A stretch of DNA of 64,000 bases from Corydoras sp. C115 (Eukaryota; Chordata; Actinopteri; Siluriformes; Callichthyidae), in the NCBI GenBank assembly GCA_019802505.1, contig JAFMOC010000787.1:62001-126000 (forward strand). The letters are read 5' to 3'. The number at the start of each line of letters is the position of its first letter. Positions within the stretch are counted from its first letter, which is position 1. The notes under the pieces are model-generated. The model was not told where the DNA came from. It did not search any database and saw only the letters and a program-made list of their open reading frames with translations. Below are positions 29,724 to 41,590 of this stretch, piece by piece. The position numbers and the translations under genes were made by a program.

Positions 29724-32691
29724 ATGATTGATCGCACTGATAAATCAAGAACTTGCCAGATAAATTTTGTAAGTTGGAACGTTAAGTCCCTAAATCACCC
29801 AGTGAAACGCCAAAAAATACTTTCACACCTTAAACAACTAAATGCAGATATTGCCTTCCTGCAAGAAACCCATTTGAACACGTTTGACCATTTTAGACTT
29901 AGAGGGATGGGTTGGACAACTTTTCCATTCTAATTTTCATTCTAAATCTAGGGGAATTTTAATATTAAAGCTATTTTAATTAAAAAGACCATCCCATTTG
30001 TAATGTTAAAAATTTATGCTGACTCAGCTGGTCGTTATATAATAGTCGTGGGCAGATTGAACAATACACCAGTAGTCTTAGTAAACACATATCCACCTAA
30101 TTGGGATGACAGTGCATTTTTTACCAGGCTCTTTTCTCGTATACTCGATATAGACTCACATCATCTCATATTAGGAGGAGATATTAACTGTATCCTCTCA
30201 CCCTCATTGGACCGTAGTTCACCCAAGACCATGCAACCAACCCGGTCAACAACTGTGCTTAATCAGCTTCTTAAAACCTATGGAATGGCTGATGTATGGC
30301 GCTTGCAAAATCCTGTGCGCAGATGCTACTCCTTCTATTCACCAGTTCACAAAACATATTCTCGTATTGATTATTTTATTGTTGATAGTAGTTTACTGCC
30401 GTTAGTCACGGAATGTGAATATCAAGCAATAGTAATATCCGACCATGCACCATTGTTAATGACATTAAACTTGCCTTCTTGCAGCAGTGGATATCGGCCG
30501 TGGCTATTTAATACACTACTTCTCTCTGATACTGAGTTTGTTAAATTAATTTCTAGAGAAATAGATGACTTTTTAGAATATAATCAGACCCCAGGAATGT
30601 CCTATTGTTTAATTTGGGAGACGTTAAAAGCCTATCTCAGAGGCCAAATCATTTCATACAGTGCCCGTGTAAAGAAAAAACAACAGGAGTGGCTTAAAAA
30701 GATCGAAAGCGATATTCTGCAGCTCGATAGGGTTCTCTCACTTTCCCCATCCACTAATTTATTTAAGGAACGATTAGCTCTTCGGACAGAATTTAATTTG
30801 TTATCTATGAAACTTACTGAGAATCTGCTAAACAAATCCAGACACAAGTCATATGAACTAGGCGAAAAAATTGGAAATATCTTAGCCCACCAACTACAGC
30901 AACAGAGTGTTGACCAGTCAATTCTTGAAATTACTGATGAACTTGGTCAAAAATTAACTGATCCTTCAGAGATTAATAATAGGTTCATGGAGTGTTACTC
31001 ACTATTATATACATCTGAATCCAGTAAGAATGAGTTACTGTTTGACTCCTATTTTAGGAAATTTACCTTGCCAACTATAGATAAACAATTTGCCTTAGAT
31101 CTGGAGAGGCCATTTTCAAAGGCCGAAATATTGAAAGCTATCGCCTCCATGCAAAATGGGAAGTCGCCAGGGCCAGATAGCTTTCCAAGCGAATTTTTTA
31201 AAAAGTTCTCCTCACAACTTTCCCCTATACTGCTTGCTGTCTATGATGAATCCTCCATCTCTGGATCATTGCCAGAAACCATGAGGCAAGCCGTTATTTC
31301 TTTAATTCATAAAAAGGGCAAGAGTAAATTGGATTGTAGGATAAACACTGTTAAGATGAATATCTTGCCAAGATTTTTGTATCTGTTCCAGTGCATCCCA
31401 ATATTTTTAACTAAATATTTTTTCTTACTCATAGGCAAGATAATATCAGTATTTATATGGAATGGGAAAAATGCACGCATCCGCAAATGTATCCTGCAGC
31501 GACACCGAGAACATGGTGGACTATTGTTACCCAATTTTCAGTATTATTATTGGGCAGCCAATGTCCGCTCTATGTTATATTGGTTTAAATCACATATTGA
31601 TGGTCCTGAGTGGCTGTCTCTTAAGAATTTGTCATGTCAACCTGCTTCATTACATGCACTGCTTTGCTCAAAGTTCCCATTACCTCATCCAATAGGCAAA
31701 TACTCTCTAAACCCAGTGGTTAAAAAGTCTTTCAAAATATGGGGACAGTTTAGAAGACATTTCTCGCTCAATGATATTTCCGTCCATGCTCCCATAGCAA
31801 AAAATCACATGTTTACTCCTTCTATTATAGATGACTCCTTTAATGCTTGGTCGTTAAAAGGCCTCAGGGTATTAAAAGATATGTATGTTGAAGGTAGTTT
31901 TGCAGCTTTTCAGCAAGTGAAACCAAATTCCAAATTCCTAATGCTCACTTCTTCAGATATCTTCGCAGTTTTGTCTCATCATCTGTTAATAATTTCCCTT
32001 CATTACCACCTGAGTCGCTTCTTGAAACTCTTCTAGAAGTGAATCCATATGCTAAAGGAACCATTGGTAAAATTTATAGTGTTATGAATACTCATAATAT
32101 GGAACCACTGACCCGCGTGAAGAGGCTGTGGGAAGAGGACCTGGCTACAGGAATATCTGAGGATGTCTGGCAATCTATATTGAAAAATATTCATTTGTCT
32201 TCGATATGTCAAAGACATCGAGTGATCCAATTTAAAGTGGTCCATAGATTGCATTGGTCCAAAGTAAAATTTGCAAAATTTAAACCTGAGATAGATCCTC
32301 ACTGTAATAGATGTGAAGCTCAGCCTGGAATTCTGTACCACATGTTTTGGCTCTGTCCAACTTGAAGTCTATATTTAAATTTATCTCTGACATATTGGGG
32401 ACAACAATAGAGCCTGATGCCACAATCTCTATATTTGGCATTGCCCCACAGTATTCTCATTTAAATCAAAATAATAAAATCCTTATAGCCTTTACTACTC
32501 CTTTAGCTCGAAAGCAGATACTACTCAAGTGGAAAGATAAGTCCCCTCCAACTTTTAAAATGTGGTTTACTGAACTTTTATACAATTTGACTATGGAAAA
32601 AATAAGGTATTCTGTTGAGGTTGTGCCTACAAATTTTTTGATATCTGGCAACCAGTTTTGGATCAAATCAGGAAGATGGATCCCTCCCTAA
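29724..32691 (+). pseudogene. L1 ORF2 (endonuclease-reverse transcriptase) with catalytic core deleted
   Basis: The endonuclease begins at 29724 (FVSWNVKSLNH, FLQETHL), is broken near 29930, and resumes at 30003 with LGGDINC, YSRIDYF and SDHAPL. The reverse transcriptase starts normally (NGKSPGPDSFPSEFFKKF, QAVISLIHKKGKSKLDC). It then jumps at about 31340 to sequence that follows the palm in intact elements (INTVKMNILPRFLYLF, FIWNGKNARIRK). About 300 codons, including the YADD active site, are missing. Frameshifts near 32036 and 32364 separate the C-terminal cysteine-rich part (CNRCEAQPGILYHMFWLCP). The 3' end is an (TAATAC)n tail near 32750-32770. Confidence 0.8.
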
Positions 32692-32779
32692 TCTCATTTT
32701 CACAGGAGTAATGTAAATATTTTGTAATTTTTTTTCTCTTTTGTAAATACTAATACTAATACTAATAATCTTTTCAAAT

Positions 32780-33676
32780 TTATAACGCGTCATTATCAAC
32801 CATATCTATAATTATGGTTTTGGATAAAGTACCCAGGAATAGGTTTTCCTGGTTACTGACGTGAGTTCCGGCTGGTATTGAGAAATTTTTTAAACAAACT
32901 CTGTCTATAGGGTATTAAGCAGTGGCAGACAGCAACGCCTGCGCGTGACCCAATCTTACGGCCGAGGGCACTGAAACCTTTTTAACAAATAAAGACGTCG
33001 AGATGATGTTAACTTTGTACGCTAAAGCGTCGCTACGCATTAGACAGAATTCATCCTTGCCGCGAGTCAGAAGAATTTTAACGTCTACGCCGTTAAGTAA
33101 TAACCTTTCCTGAAAAAACAGGTCGCTGTGTATCGGGGTTAATAATTCTACAACATTACTAGCGGCGGTAAAAGCGGCTCTTTTTCTCAAACCCATATTG
33201 TTTCTAGCAGGATTCGCTTCATCCATATGCCTGGCCGTGTCCATATAGACTAGTCCGGATGTAAAATTAGTTTCCAAATCATCCCTACCATAATTGACCA
33301 AGCACTCCAATAAACAGCGGTATGGGTATGTGCTAGAACTTTGCAAGATGAGTCTGTCGCCCAGAGATACGTCGAGCTGCGAGAATATGGTTGCTCCAGG
33401 GTAATTAAGTAATCTTACAGATGCACCGTCCTCTATGTCCGAGCCATCCGGTTTTGTGATTTTAAGGCTTATATATAAAAGAGTATTATTAAGGTCCGTA
33501 TAATGTTCGCCATGTCCCGCTATAAAAAATTCTAAATGTACGTTGTCCGCGATCGCCGATAGTGGTGGTATTTCCACGTATGTACTTTTTTCAACAACGG
33601 TCTGTGTTAAAGGCACTTTAAATAAATCCAGTTCGGATTTGATACATTCTTCGGACATCCCGTGCAGCAAAGCCAT
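32780..33676 (-). pseudogene. hexon-like major capsid protein of Polinton/adintovirus-like element
   Basis: 253 residues from ATG 33676, including a PLTQTVVEKSTYVEIPPLS opening, EFFIAGHGEHYTDLNNTLLY and a long beta-rich region. This family, commonly annotated in animals as F54H12.2-like, belongs to the double-jelly-roll capsid side of Maverick elements (recalled, not searched). An in-frame stop at about 32915 breaks it. Related coding sequence continues to about 32780, where the L1 tail starts, so the C-terminal part is lost. It lies two bases after the small basic gene on the same strand. Confidence 0.55.
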
Positions 33677-33678
33677 GA

Positions 33679-33837
33679 TTAGAACAGGCCGTTGGTTTTT
33701 CTAAGGAAGGACGCTTTAGTCTGTTTAACCTTGACAGGTTTTTTCAACGCTATGACGTCTTTAACTCTGCGTTTAGCTTTCTTATGCGGGTTACCCCGCC
33801 TCTTCCCCGGCGGTCTTTTGACAGATTTTTGTGCCAT
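33679..33837 (-). CDS. small basic core-like protein (52 residues)
   Basis: Intact frame from ATG 33837 to TAA, too short for many gene finders. It starts MAQKSVKRPPGKRRGN and ends SFLRKTNGLF. About one third of residues are Lys or Arg, and there are no acidic stretches. Position between penton-like and hexon-like genes and composition suggest a DNA-condensing core peptide, as in adenovirus-related virions (inference). It overlaps the 3' part of the penton-like frame in another phase, and its stop is two bases before the capsid start. Confidence 0.5.
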   Translation of the reverse strand: MAQKSVKRPPGKRRGNPHKKAKRRVKDVIALKKPVKVKQTKASFLRKTNGLF

Positions 33838-34315
33838 AACAAGCATTACGGACCCCTCCTGAACATCTTAACAACGGCACAAAACTATGCCCCACAATCT
33901 GATAAGCGGAAAGATCACTATAAATGTATAACGCGTAAAACCCTCTGTTAATATCCACAGCGTGCGGAGCGTAATTTCTTAGTTCGGGACCATCGCACGA
34001 ATGCCACACGTCCGGTTTAAACCCGAGTATTATGGCTAACGAGCCCTTAAACATAACATCTATATTGTTTAGTGTCTTGATAAAAACTTTGTGTTTTATT
34101 TGATCATACCTGATGCTTAATGTACAATGTGATACACGACAATTTATCTCGCTAATCAGAGCGTTTAGGTTATTATAAAAACCCGTATCTATGTTTATTC
34201 GCTCCTGAAACAGTTTATCGTCTGTGGCGATGAAAGCCCCACCATCGTCCTTAACGGATTTCCAAGTGCGCGGGTATTGAATTTCTAGCAAACCTACTTC
34301 CCACGAGCCTTTCAA
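33791..34315 (-). pseudogene. penton-like minor capsid protein, C-terminally altered
   Basis: 174 residues beginning MKGSWEVGLLEIQYPRTW, then NNLNALISEINC, LSIRYDQIKHKVFI and GHSFVPLLR. The first part fits the single-jelly-roll penton family found beside the hexon-like gene in Polinton-type elements. After PLLR the sequence changes to a short run that reads into the basic gene (CSGGVRNACYG). The normal C-terminal half is therefore probably deleted. An LTR inserted at 34375 cuts the upstream side, and 34316-34374 continues AT-rich element sequence. Confidence 0.5.
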
Positions 34316-34374
34316 ATCAATCTATTTAGCTAATTTTGTCCTAAATTTGGATATTTTGTTTTCAGGATACATAT

Positions 34375-34810
34375 TGTTAGATGTTCAATAAATGGCCTTG
34401 GAGATGCAGGTTGTTCCAAACAGATTTTAATGCAAGTTACCGAATAGACAACCAAGTGTACAGAAAAATCATCAATTGCGGGCAACCACGATTGATGAGA
34501 GAGCTCTGACGCTCAAAGATCCAGCTTCAGTTTATAAACCTTAGGAGGGCTGTCCTTTTCCTATGTATGTGCATAAGCAGTCCTTTGTCTTGGTGAGAGC
34601 ATCCTCTTAAACATCTCAAACTTCTCCACCATCTGGTCCTGCTTCCTGCCTCCTCCTAGGGCATGAACTTAAGGCCTGTTTCTGTTGACTGTTCCATTGT
34701 TCCTATTTTGCATGTTCAGTTGAACTATGCAATCACATAGATTACATACATTCAAACTGTTAGGATAAATTAATGCAATTTATGTCTTTCATGTTTAATA
34801 AATTCCAACA
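34375..34810 (-). mobile_element. endogenous retrovirus 3' LTR (436 bp)
   Basis: On the minus strand it runs TGTTGGAATTTATT to GAACATCTAACA. A TATA-like GGTTTATAAACTGAAGC is followed by the CAGAGCTCTCTC R-region start and a later ATTAAA. Immediately upstream on the same strand is a polypurine tract (GTGAAAGGGGGGAC), which makes this the 3' LTR of an element whose body extends to higher coordinates. Confidence 0.75.
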
Positions 34811-35789
34811 GTCCCCCCTTTCACACCGTAATAAGGGTGTGACCATATTTACTAAAGTTTTAATAAAATTGTGCATCATATTGTTTATGTGCAGTGACTG
34901 AGGTTACTGAAATGTCTCTGTTTTTTAAAGATTTATGTTTTCCTCCATGCCAAGTCAGTACAGTACATTTCTAAACAATTAACATAGTATTTCCTTGTGG
35001 TGTATGCTTTTATGAAAATGTGCGATGTATGTGACAGAGCATAGTTAATCTTCTTGGTCTTGGAGACAGTCCATGTCTCCTACCAGACCATTCCCCGTCT
35101 GTTATCTTCGCTCTGGTCCGAACTTTTGATTATGTAACTTAAAAAAATAGAAAATAATGTACTGGATTTAAAGTTGAGTAATCAATCTCTTGCCTTTTTG
35201 GCTTGATGAGTCAACTTACCTAGTACTCATTTTCAAGTTTAGTTAGACTAAGGTAAAAATTTTCTTTATACCTTTTATGAGCCAGATTAACTTTTGTGAT
35301 GTTAGTCCTATGCCACAGCACAGCATCAACATAAAAATGCATCTCATTTCAATTAGGATTCATTTATTTAATTTTCTGAAATTTTGCTCAGTTTCTCCTA
35401 ATTGGTCTCTAATTTTCTTCAACATTCGTGAAGGCTCAGGAGTGGGTGTACATTGTATGAGATGGTGCCAAATCTCCCCTTTTTACCTTTTAATTTGACC
35501 ACGTATGAAGTTACCTCTAAACCTTATGTGGCGTTTTAGGTATTTACTCTATCAGCAATGCCAAAACGTGGCGACACAGTGTAATTACTGTATGAGATTT
35601 AAGAAGCTAATTCGACTACGCCACCCTGGAATTATGTGCCCAGGGAACCCAAAGTACCAAAATAAAGGCCACAGGTTCGTTTTACTCATATACAGTAGAC
35701 GTATATACCAAAAATAGATTTAGTTTATTAGCAAATTTAAAACAAAGAAACACAATCAGTACTTGGCTTAAGCAAAAACATACATTAAG

Positions 35790-36133
35790 TCATTATCTCC
35801 CGCTTTATCCTCTATTAGGGTCACGGTGGGGTTCCCCATGCCCATCCAGGGGAGAATGTCTCGGGCGCTGGGCAGATAGACCCAGGACAGGGCGCCAATC
35901 CATCGCTGGGCACACACTCACTCACACAGACACACTCTATATGGGGCAATTTTTTTTTTGAGAATTCAATTGACTTGATCCATGTTTTTGGACTGTGGGA
36001 GGAAACAGGAGAACCCAGAGGAAACCCACACAGACATGGGGAGAACATGGAAACTCCACCCAGATGGGGATTCGAACCGGGAATCCCTAGCGCTGAGAGG
36101 CGAACGTGCTAACCACTAAGCCACCGTGCCACC
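35790..36133 (-). repeat. DANA-type SINE
   Basis: Full-length reverse copy (ATTATCTCCCGCTTTATCC to GCCACCGTGCCACC), with an expanded T run after GGGGCAATT. Confidence 0.9.
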
Positions 36134-36892
36134 ACAAAAACATACAAATAAAGAAAATCACAATATATACATATATATATCACAAAAAGAAAGACTTGCT
36201 GGCATATAGGCCGGAGTCCAGGTGGTGAAGGGGCAAGCTAAGTGCTAAAAAAAAATTTTAATCACACAAATTATAATTACCCAAAAAGAAAAAAAAAATA
36301 ATAATAAATTTAAAAAAAAAAAAAAAAGAGGTGCAATTTCACACAACCAACCTTAACCAACAAGTCCTCCAGCCTAGTACCACAAAAATGAAAAGACAAA
36401 ACAAGAAAAGAACTTAAACTCTGCAAATTAGGAAGAGATGGTAATAAAATACCACAATGCAACAATAAACAAGGCTCTCAACGTGCAAGTCTTACAGAGA
36501 AGCAGGGCACACAGCACAGCCAAAGCCCCAGCACGAACAGCCAATACAAAAAGAGGCCAAAGCCCCAAGCCGGAGGTAGGGTAGCACACTCAGCGGCAGC
36601 TTAGAGTTAAGCAAACAAACAAAAAAAGAAACTTAAATAAACAAATCTTTAATAAAAGGACAAAAAAAAAATAACATAAAAACCAAACAAAAAGTGGTAG
36701 AAACAAAACAGCAGAAGCCAGCACCAAACTTTGCATTCCTGCAAAGAAAGAGAATATAGATTATAATCATTATAAAATCATGATTAAAAGAGACGGCATG
36801 GAGGATTTTCCTACCGTGTTATCCAGAACAGGGCACGAGATTAAGAAAAGACAAGCGGCCTCTGACAAAACCAAGACTCAGCAACAATGCCA

Positions 36893-36985
36893 CATGTGGG
36901 TAACGCCGGCACTTGTACAGACAATCAGCAGGTAATGCTGGCACTCTTACAGACAATCAGTGGATAAAGCCGGCACCCTTACAGA
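36893..36985 (+). repeat. 33-bp tandem repeat (about three units)
   Basis: Units of the form GTAATGCTGGCACTCTTACA then GACAATCAGCAG, with small variations. Confidence 0.75.
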
Positions 36986-37813
36986 CACCAGTCCTAAACA
37001 TCAGAAAAGAAAACGTGCCCAATACTACACTAACCGCAGATTAAACACTACACAACGGAAAGGAGAATTTACCATCCCTGCACAGCAGATTAGTCAGACG
37101 CGGATTCAAACCCTCCACCAGCTCACAACACGAGAGTCACGACGCAGGGAAAACCAGGAAGGAACCGAGCAGCGGAAGCACTCACCCAATGACGGGAGCT
37201 CCTTTCCCTTTATGAAAGGCCAGGGGAGACCTGATTGGCTCATGAATAATAGTAGGCGGAACAAAATAAACATGAATGAAAGGGCAAGAATGTTATTACC
37301 GGCAGCATACTGCTACACTTATATGGTCCTGACCATCTAGGATTTATCCACTTTTCTTGTGGATCTTAATCCTCACCCAGCTCTATTGGGGCTCTATTCT
37401 AGTCAAGTCTACGTCAGTCATTGTCCCCCCTTTTCCGGTGGCCACCTCTTCTGCTGCTTTACCTGTGAAGGGAGACTTTTGTAAAGTTTATTAGTGCTGT
37501 TATATATTTAGTTTCCTCCACTTTCCATATGTCTAAAGTTTATATCTACTGTCTTTTGTCTCTCAGAGGTCCAGGCATCGTCCTATATGAAAGAAGGTCC
37601 TATGGGATTCAATGAGTTTAATTAGATCCTGCTAATTTCCCTAAATTTGATGACTCATGTTCTTGTGTGATTTGTAAGTTGCATTGGTTTGTGGCTGCTC
37701 TCAATAGCTCATTGTTCTCTGTGGCCTCGCTGAATCAGTGTAATTGATTAATTACTAATTATCCCTTACTTAATCCCATTGCTCTAATATAAGACCATAG
37801 TTCAGCTAGTTTA

Positions 37814-37948
37814 TTCATTCATTCATTCATTATCTCCCGCTTTATCCTCTATTAGGGTCGCGGTGGGGTTCCCCATGCCCATCCAGGGGAGAACATCTCA
37901 GGCGCTGGGCAGATAGACCCAGGACAGGGCGCCAATCCATCGCTGGGC
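37814..37948 (-). repeat. 5'-truncated DANA-type SINE with 12-bp target duplication
   Basis: TCAGCTAGTTTA flanks it at 37802-37813 and 37949-37960. The insertion starts with an (ATTC)n-type tail and stops at the GCTGGGC block, so the tRNA head was not copied, as expected for LINE-mediated priming. Confidence 0.9.
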
Positions 37949-37960
37949 TCAGCTAGTTTA

Positions 37961-38771
37961 GTTCACTTTAAAGTTCACTACACATGTAAAATGACATTAC
38001 TAATTCGAAAAATAACATCATTGTGATCAAAAAAATTTTTCTCACTTAAACATATCTCTGACCTCCCCCCTTTTGAAACAATCCAGCGTTTTCAATGCAA
38101 TTTGTTTCAAAAACATCCAGTTAGAATGTTTTCTCATAATCGGCTATTGCTAAATTCGTGACCTGCCAAACTGCAATACTATGGAAAAATGATTCAATAC
38201 AAAGTTATTATTTTAACTGGATCAAGCTGCTCTGTCAGCTCCGTCCACTAGAACCAGCAAATTGACTTTTTAGGTTAGTAAAGTTAACCTTATTTTCCAA
38301 TGAAATCACAAAACATAGGTCTAATAAATTAGAATTTCTCCTATAAAAATGTGAAATTTAATAATTAAGTCCACACAACCTAGAAAAAATAAAACCCAAT
38401 TGATAAGCAACAATGCTGCAAAGACAGTTATAACATGAATCATTTTTATTATATTTGTCTCTGGAAAACGTTTTTTTCTTATTTTCCTGTAGAGAAAATA
38501 AAACTTCATTATTTTCTTATCATTAGGTGAAGTCAATCAGTCCAGTCTAGTTTATTATCAGTCAAATCTTTATCTGTCATTAAACAAAAATGGTGCTCGG
38601 TCCATTTTATGCTTCATAATTAAAATAATTGAATGAACTCAAAACTATATTATTTGCAACAGCTATTCAATATCACTACCCTAACTTCCACCACTTCAGC
38701 AACCTGATCAAAAACCACACACATCTGTGTTCTCATAACAGACAGACACACACCCACAGGCACCCACACCC

Positions 38772-38853
<82 letters not shown>

Positions 38854-40300
38854 GTTAACCAAAGATAAGAACAGAGTAGAGACAAAGCTTGTGAGGAATG
38901 TATCTATTTTTCAACCTTAAATTACCTATTAATTTAAGTCAAACAAATGCTCATATTTCTTATAAACAAATTTATTAGCTTAATTATCTATTTAACCTTT
39001 AACCCTCTGTTAATTTTTTTAAACCTAAATGACATTAATTAATTTGTGCAACATCTAACTTTACTGCTGGCAGCAGTTCAGATTCAGTCAGGCTGGGTTG
39101 CAGACAGACAGACAGACAGACTGATGGACTGGTGACCGGACAGCTCTTTTGATCCTAAGAAATTGACCATATGAAATATCCTAGCGTCGGCATCTCCCTG
39201 ATTTGGGTGCGTCTGGGATCAAACAGACCCTCACCCGTCTTTGGTCAAGCATGCCCTCTCTTTTCGCTAGTAACTCACACAGTCTTCATCACGTCTTTTC
39301 AGAGCATGTTGATTAATTCCAAACCCTGACCTGTTCACTTGAACGTAGATGCTTTATGGAAGCAGTAAACAATTAGTCTTTTAACAAACATTTTGTTACT
39401 TAACTTAAAATTGTATCTTGTTATTTTACCCTCACTTACTACTACCATAACTTTTATTTATTTTATTTAGTAATTTACTCATTTGCTTTTGGTTTTGCTA
39501 GTTTATTATTCCTCAGTTTGGTTATTCTCACCTAGAATATAAGATGAAAAAAGAGTTTAGATTAGAAAAGAATAGGGTTTTAGTTTTTCCACACATCTCA
39601 TCATACACTCATACTTAAATCCCCTCAAACAGCACAATGTGCCAGACAAAACAGACTAACAAACTAACATATACAGCGGTACCAGACACAAACCAACACT
39701 AAGAATTACCTAACTATATTGCAATACAAATTTCTAATTAATTTTTATTTAGTGTACACTTTAACTTAATAATACTGAAGTTTTATATTGATTTTTGGTT
39801 TAGACTCTATAATTCTTACTTTAATCATACTTAACATATTTTATCACTTTCAATTTTATGACCAAATCTATTGCTGAGCAGTTTCATAGTCTTTATCATA
39901 TCAGACTATGTGGATCAATATAATTACAGAATATATATTTCTATAACATTATATAATAGCAATTTAAACAAGACACTTGTAAATAAAGCAAAAGCAAAGC
40001 TAAATGATCACCATGATGGTTTTTACCATGGAAAGCTCCACTGTTCACCGTCGTCACGATGCCCTAGTCAGCAGTGTCCTACGTAATATAGGCTTCGGGT
40101 GATCTGGGGCCGCCCCGCGTCGCCCCACCTCAGCAAGAGGCGCAAAGCCTAGTTCAGAGCAACTGAACTAATGACTGAATTTTCTGCTATCAGTCCCTTG
40201 GACTCCCGGAGCCAAGATTTACTAACTTTAAGGACTAAGGGTGTCTCGGTTATCCCCGTTCACGCCCGTTCTTTCCATCTGAACCTCGTCGAAACCATGA
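37961..40300. other. AT-rich region without recognised genes
   Basis: The sequence holds reversed purine tracts (CCCCCCTTTTG at 38067) and a CAGA repeat at 39100-39120. A segment at 39202-39220 (TTTGGGTGCGTCTGGGATC) loosely resembles a tRNA-Pro primer site, but no LTR was defined beside it. Part of the stretch may be further retroviral sequence. A GC-richer unplaced block lies at 40040-40300. Confidence 0.4.
38776..38851. repeat. (CA)n microsatellite
   Basis: About 37 uninterrupted CA units. Open frames across it are compositional. Confidence 0.95.
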
Positions 40301-40309
40301 TTGTTCAGG

Positions 40310-40464
40310 CAATTTATTTGTCTATTTGTTTTGGGTTTTGCTCCCGCCACGTCCCACCGTGCCTTCAGCGGCGCTCCCGCTGTTTTCAGAATTAAACATC
40401 CTCTTAGTTCGTTTACCTGGTCGCCTGGCTCGCTTCTGGACGGACAGCGCAGCCCGTTGTAACA
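40310..40464 (+). mobile_element. LTR 3' part, same family as 11716-12128
   Basis: GCCACGTCCCACCGTGCCTT then CAGCGGCGCTCCCGCTG and CGCAGCCCGTTGTAACA match the right half of that LTR. The 5' half is missing. The following ATCGATG is not the element's internal start, so this is the downstream edge of an insertion. Confidence 0.65.
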
Positions 40465-40611
40465 ATCGATGTTTGTAAAGTGATTGAAACATTTGTTGAT
40501 TATTTGTTAAAACATAAATACGACGATTGCATCAATTTTTTAGATTTTCTCGATGCACGTTCTTAAATAAAAAAAAAAAACATAAACAAACCCCATCTCG
40601 AGTTTATTACC

Positions 40612-41590
40612 TTGCTTTTTGCAGATGACAACTTTATATTTAATTTAAACCCAGTGAAATGCATAGTTTGCGTAGGCTAATAGATTGTCAATCTATTAAA
40701 GAATGGACTTCAACTAATTTTCTGCAGCTAAATGACAACAAGACAGAAATCCTAATCATTGCTCCAGAAACTGTTATACCTTTAATTAAACAAAACATGG
40801 GGGTTCTCTCTTCTGCTGTCTGTTCTCTCTTCTGCTGTCTGTACGTAATCTGGGTGTTATGTTTGGTCAGAGCTTGGTGTTTTTTTCATCTGAGGAATAT
40901 CAATAAACTGAGGTCTATAGTTTCAAACACAGAACTAGAGATGCTGGTACATGCGTTTATCTCATCTCGTATAGACTACAGTAATGTCCTGTTTTCCTCA
41001 CTCAGCATGTCTTCTCGTAGCCGGTTGCAGTTCATTCAAAATGCTGCTGCTAAACTGCTGACAAAAGCAAACAAACGATCTCATATAACCCCACTTTTAG
41101 TATCCCTGCACTGGCTTCCTGTTGAGTACCGGATTCATTTAAAATTTTTACTCTTAGATACAGAGCATTACACAATCAAGCTCCTATATATGTGTCTGGT
41201 CTGCTCCATCAACACGTACCAGCTCGTTCGCTCCGGTCTAACAAATTGAACTTACTGTCTGTTCCTCGCACTAGGTTAAAGACTCGGGGAGATTGAGCAT
41301 TTGAGTTTGTTGCTCCCAAACTGTGGAACTCTTTGCCCCCTCTTTTAAGATTGGCGGACTCTGTGGACTCTTTTAAAAAACATTTAAAGACTTATCTGTT
41401 TAAACAGGCTTTTGGGCAAATGGGCTAGCCAGTAGTCCTGGCTGTTTGTGTTTTTTATGTTTTTATGTTGTGTAAATGTGCTGTATTCTTTTAATGTGTT
41501 TCTTCTCTTTTATACTTTGTTTTATCCTTTCTGTAAAGCACTTTGTAGCCTGTGCCTAAGAAAAGTGCTATATAAATATAGTTTACTTAC
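40612..41590 (+). pseudogene. L2-type LINE, C-terminal ORF2 and 3' end
   Basis: Recognisable stretches are FLQLNDNKTEILIIAPE, LVHAFISSRIDYSNVLFSSL, RLQFIQNAAAKLLTKANKRS and HITPLLVSLHWLP, then the LKTYLFKQAF end. The 3' tail ends CTATATAAATATAGTTTACT. These follow the reverse transcriptase in L2/CR1 LINEs. The 5' part is missing, and the frame breaks after about 41250. Confidence 0.8.

Larger units (their letters stand above)
35501..37329. mobile_element. 1.8-kb insertion within retrovirus copy 1
   Basis: Comparison with copy 2 shows this block is extra. The bases TGACC occur at both edges (35496-35500 and 37330-37334) and may be a target duplication. It contains a SINE (35790-36133), A-rich sequence, and a 33-bp repeat near 36895-36985. 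No coding domain is recognised. Confidence 0.55.
34811..37801 (-). mobile_element. endogenous retrovirus 3' internal region, copy 1
   Basis: Reverse copy of the segment at 43725-45945. Shared landmarks include GGAATGGTCT with AGACAGTCCATGTCTCC, CCTAGTACTCATTTTCAAGT, and TGACTCATGTTCTTGTGTG. Additional purine tracts (AAAAGGGGGGACAATG, reversed, near 37420) are present. No long open frame survives, and the position before the 3' LTR suggests decayed env or leader sequence. It is broken by an insertion at 35501-37329. Confidence 0.65.

Noticed and set aside
39202..39220. TTTGGGTGCGTCTGGGATC as a retroviral tRNA-Pro primer site
   Set aside because: Similarity is partial, and no LTR boundary was found next to it. 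It is also on the strand opposite to the identified retroviral copy nearby.
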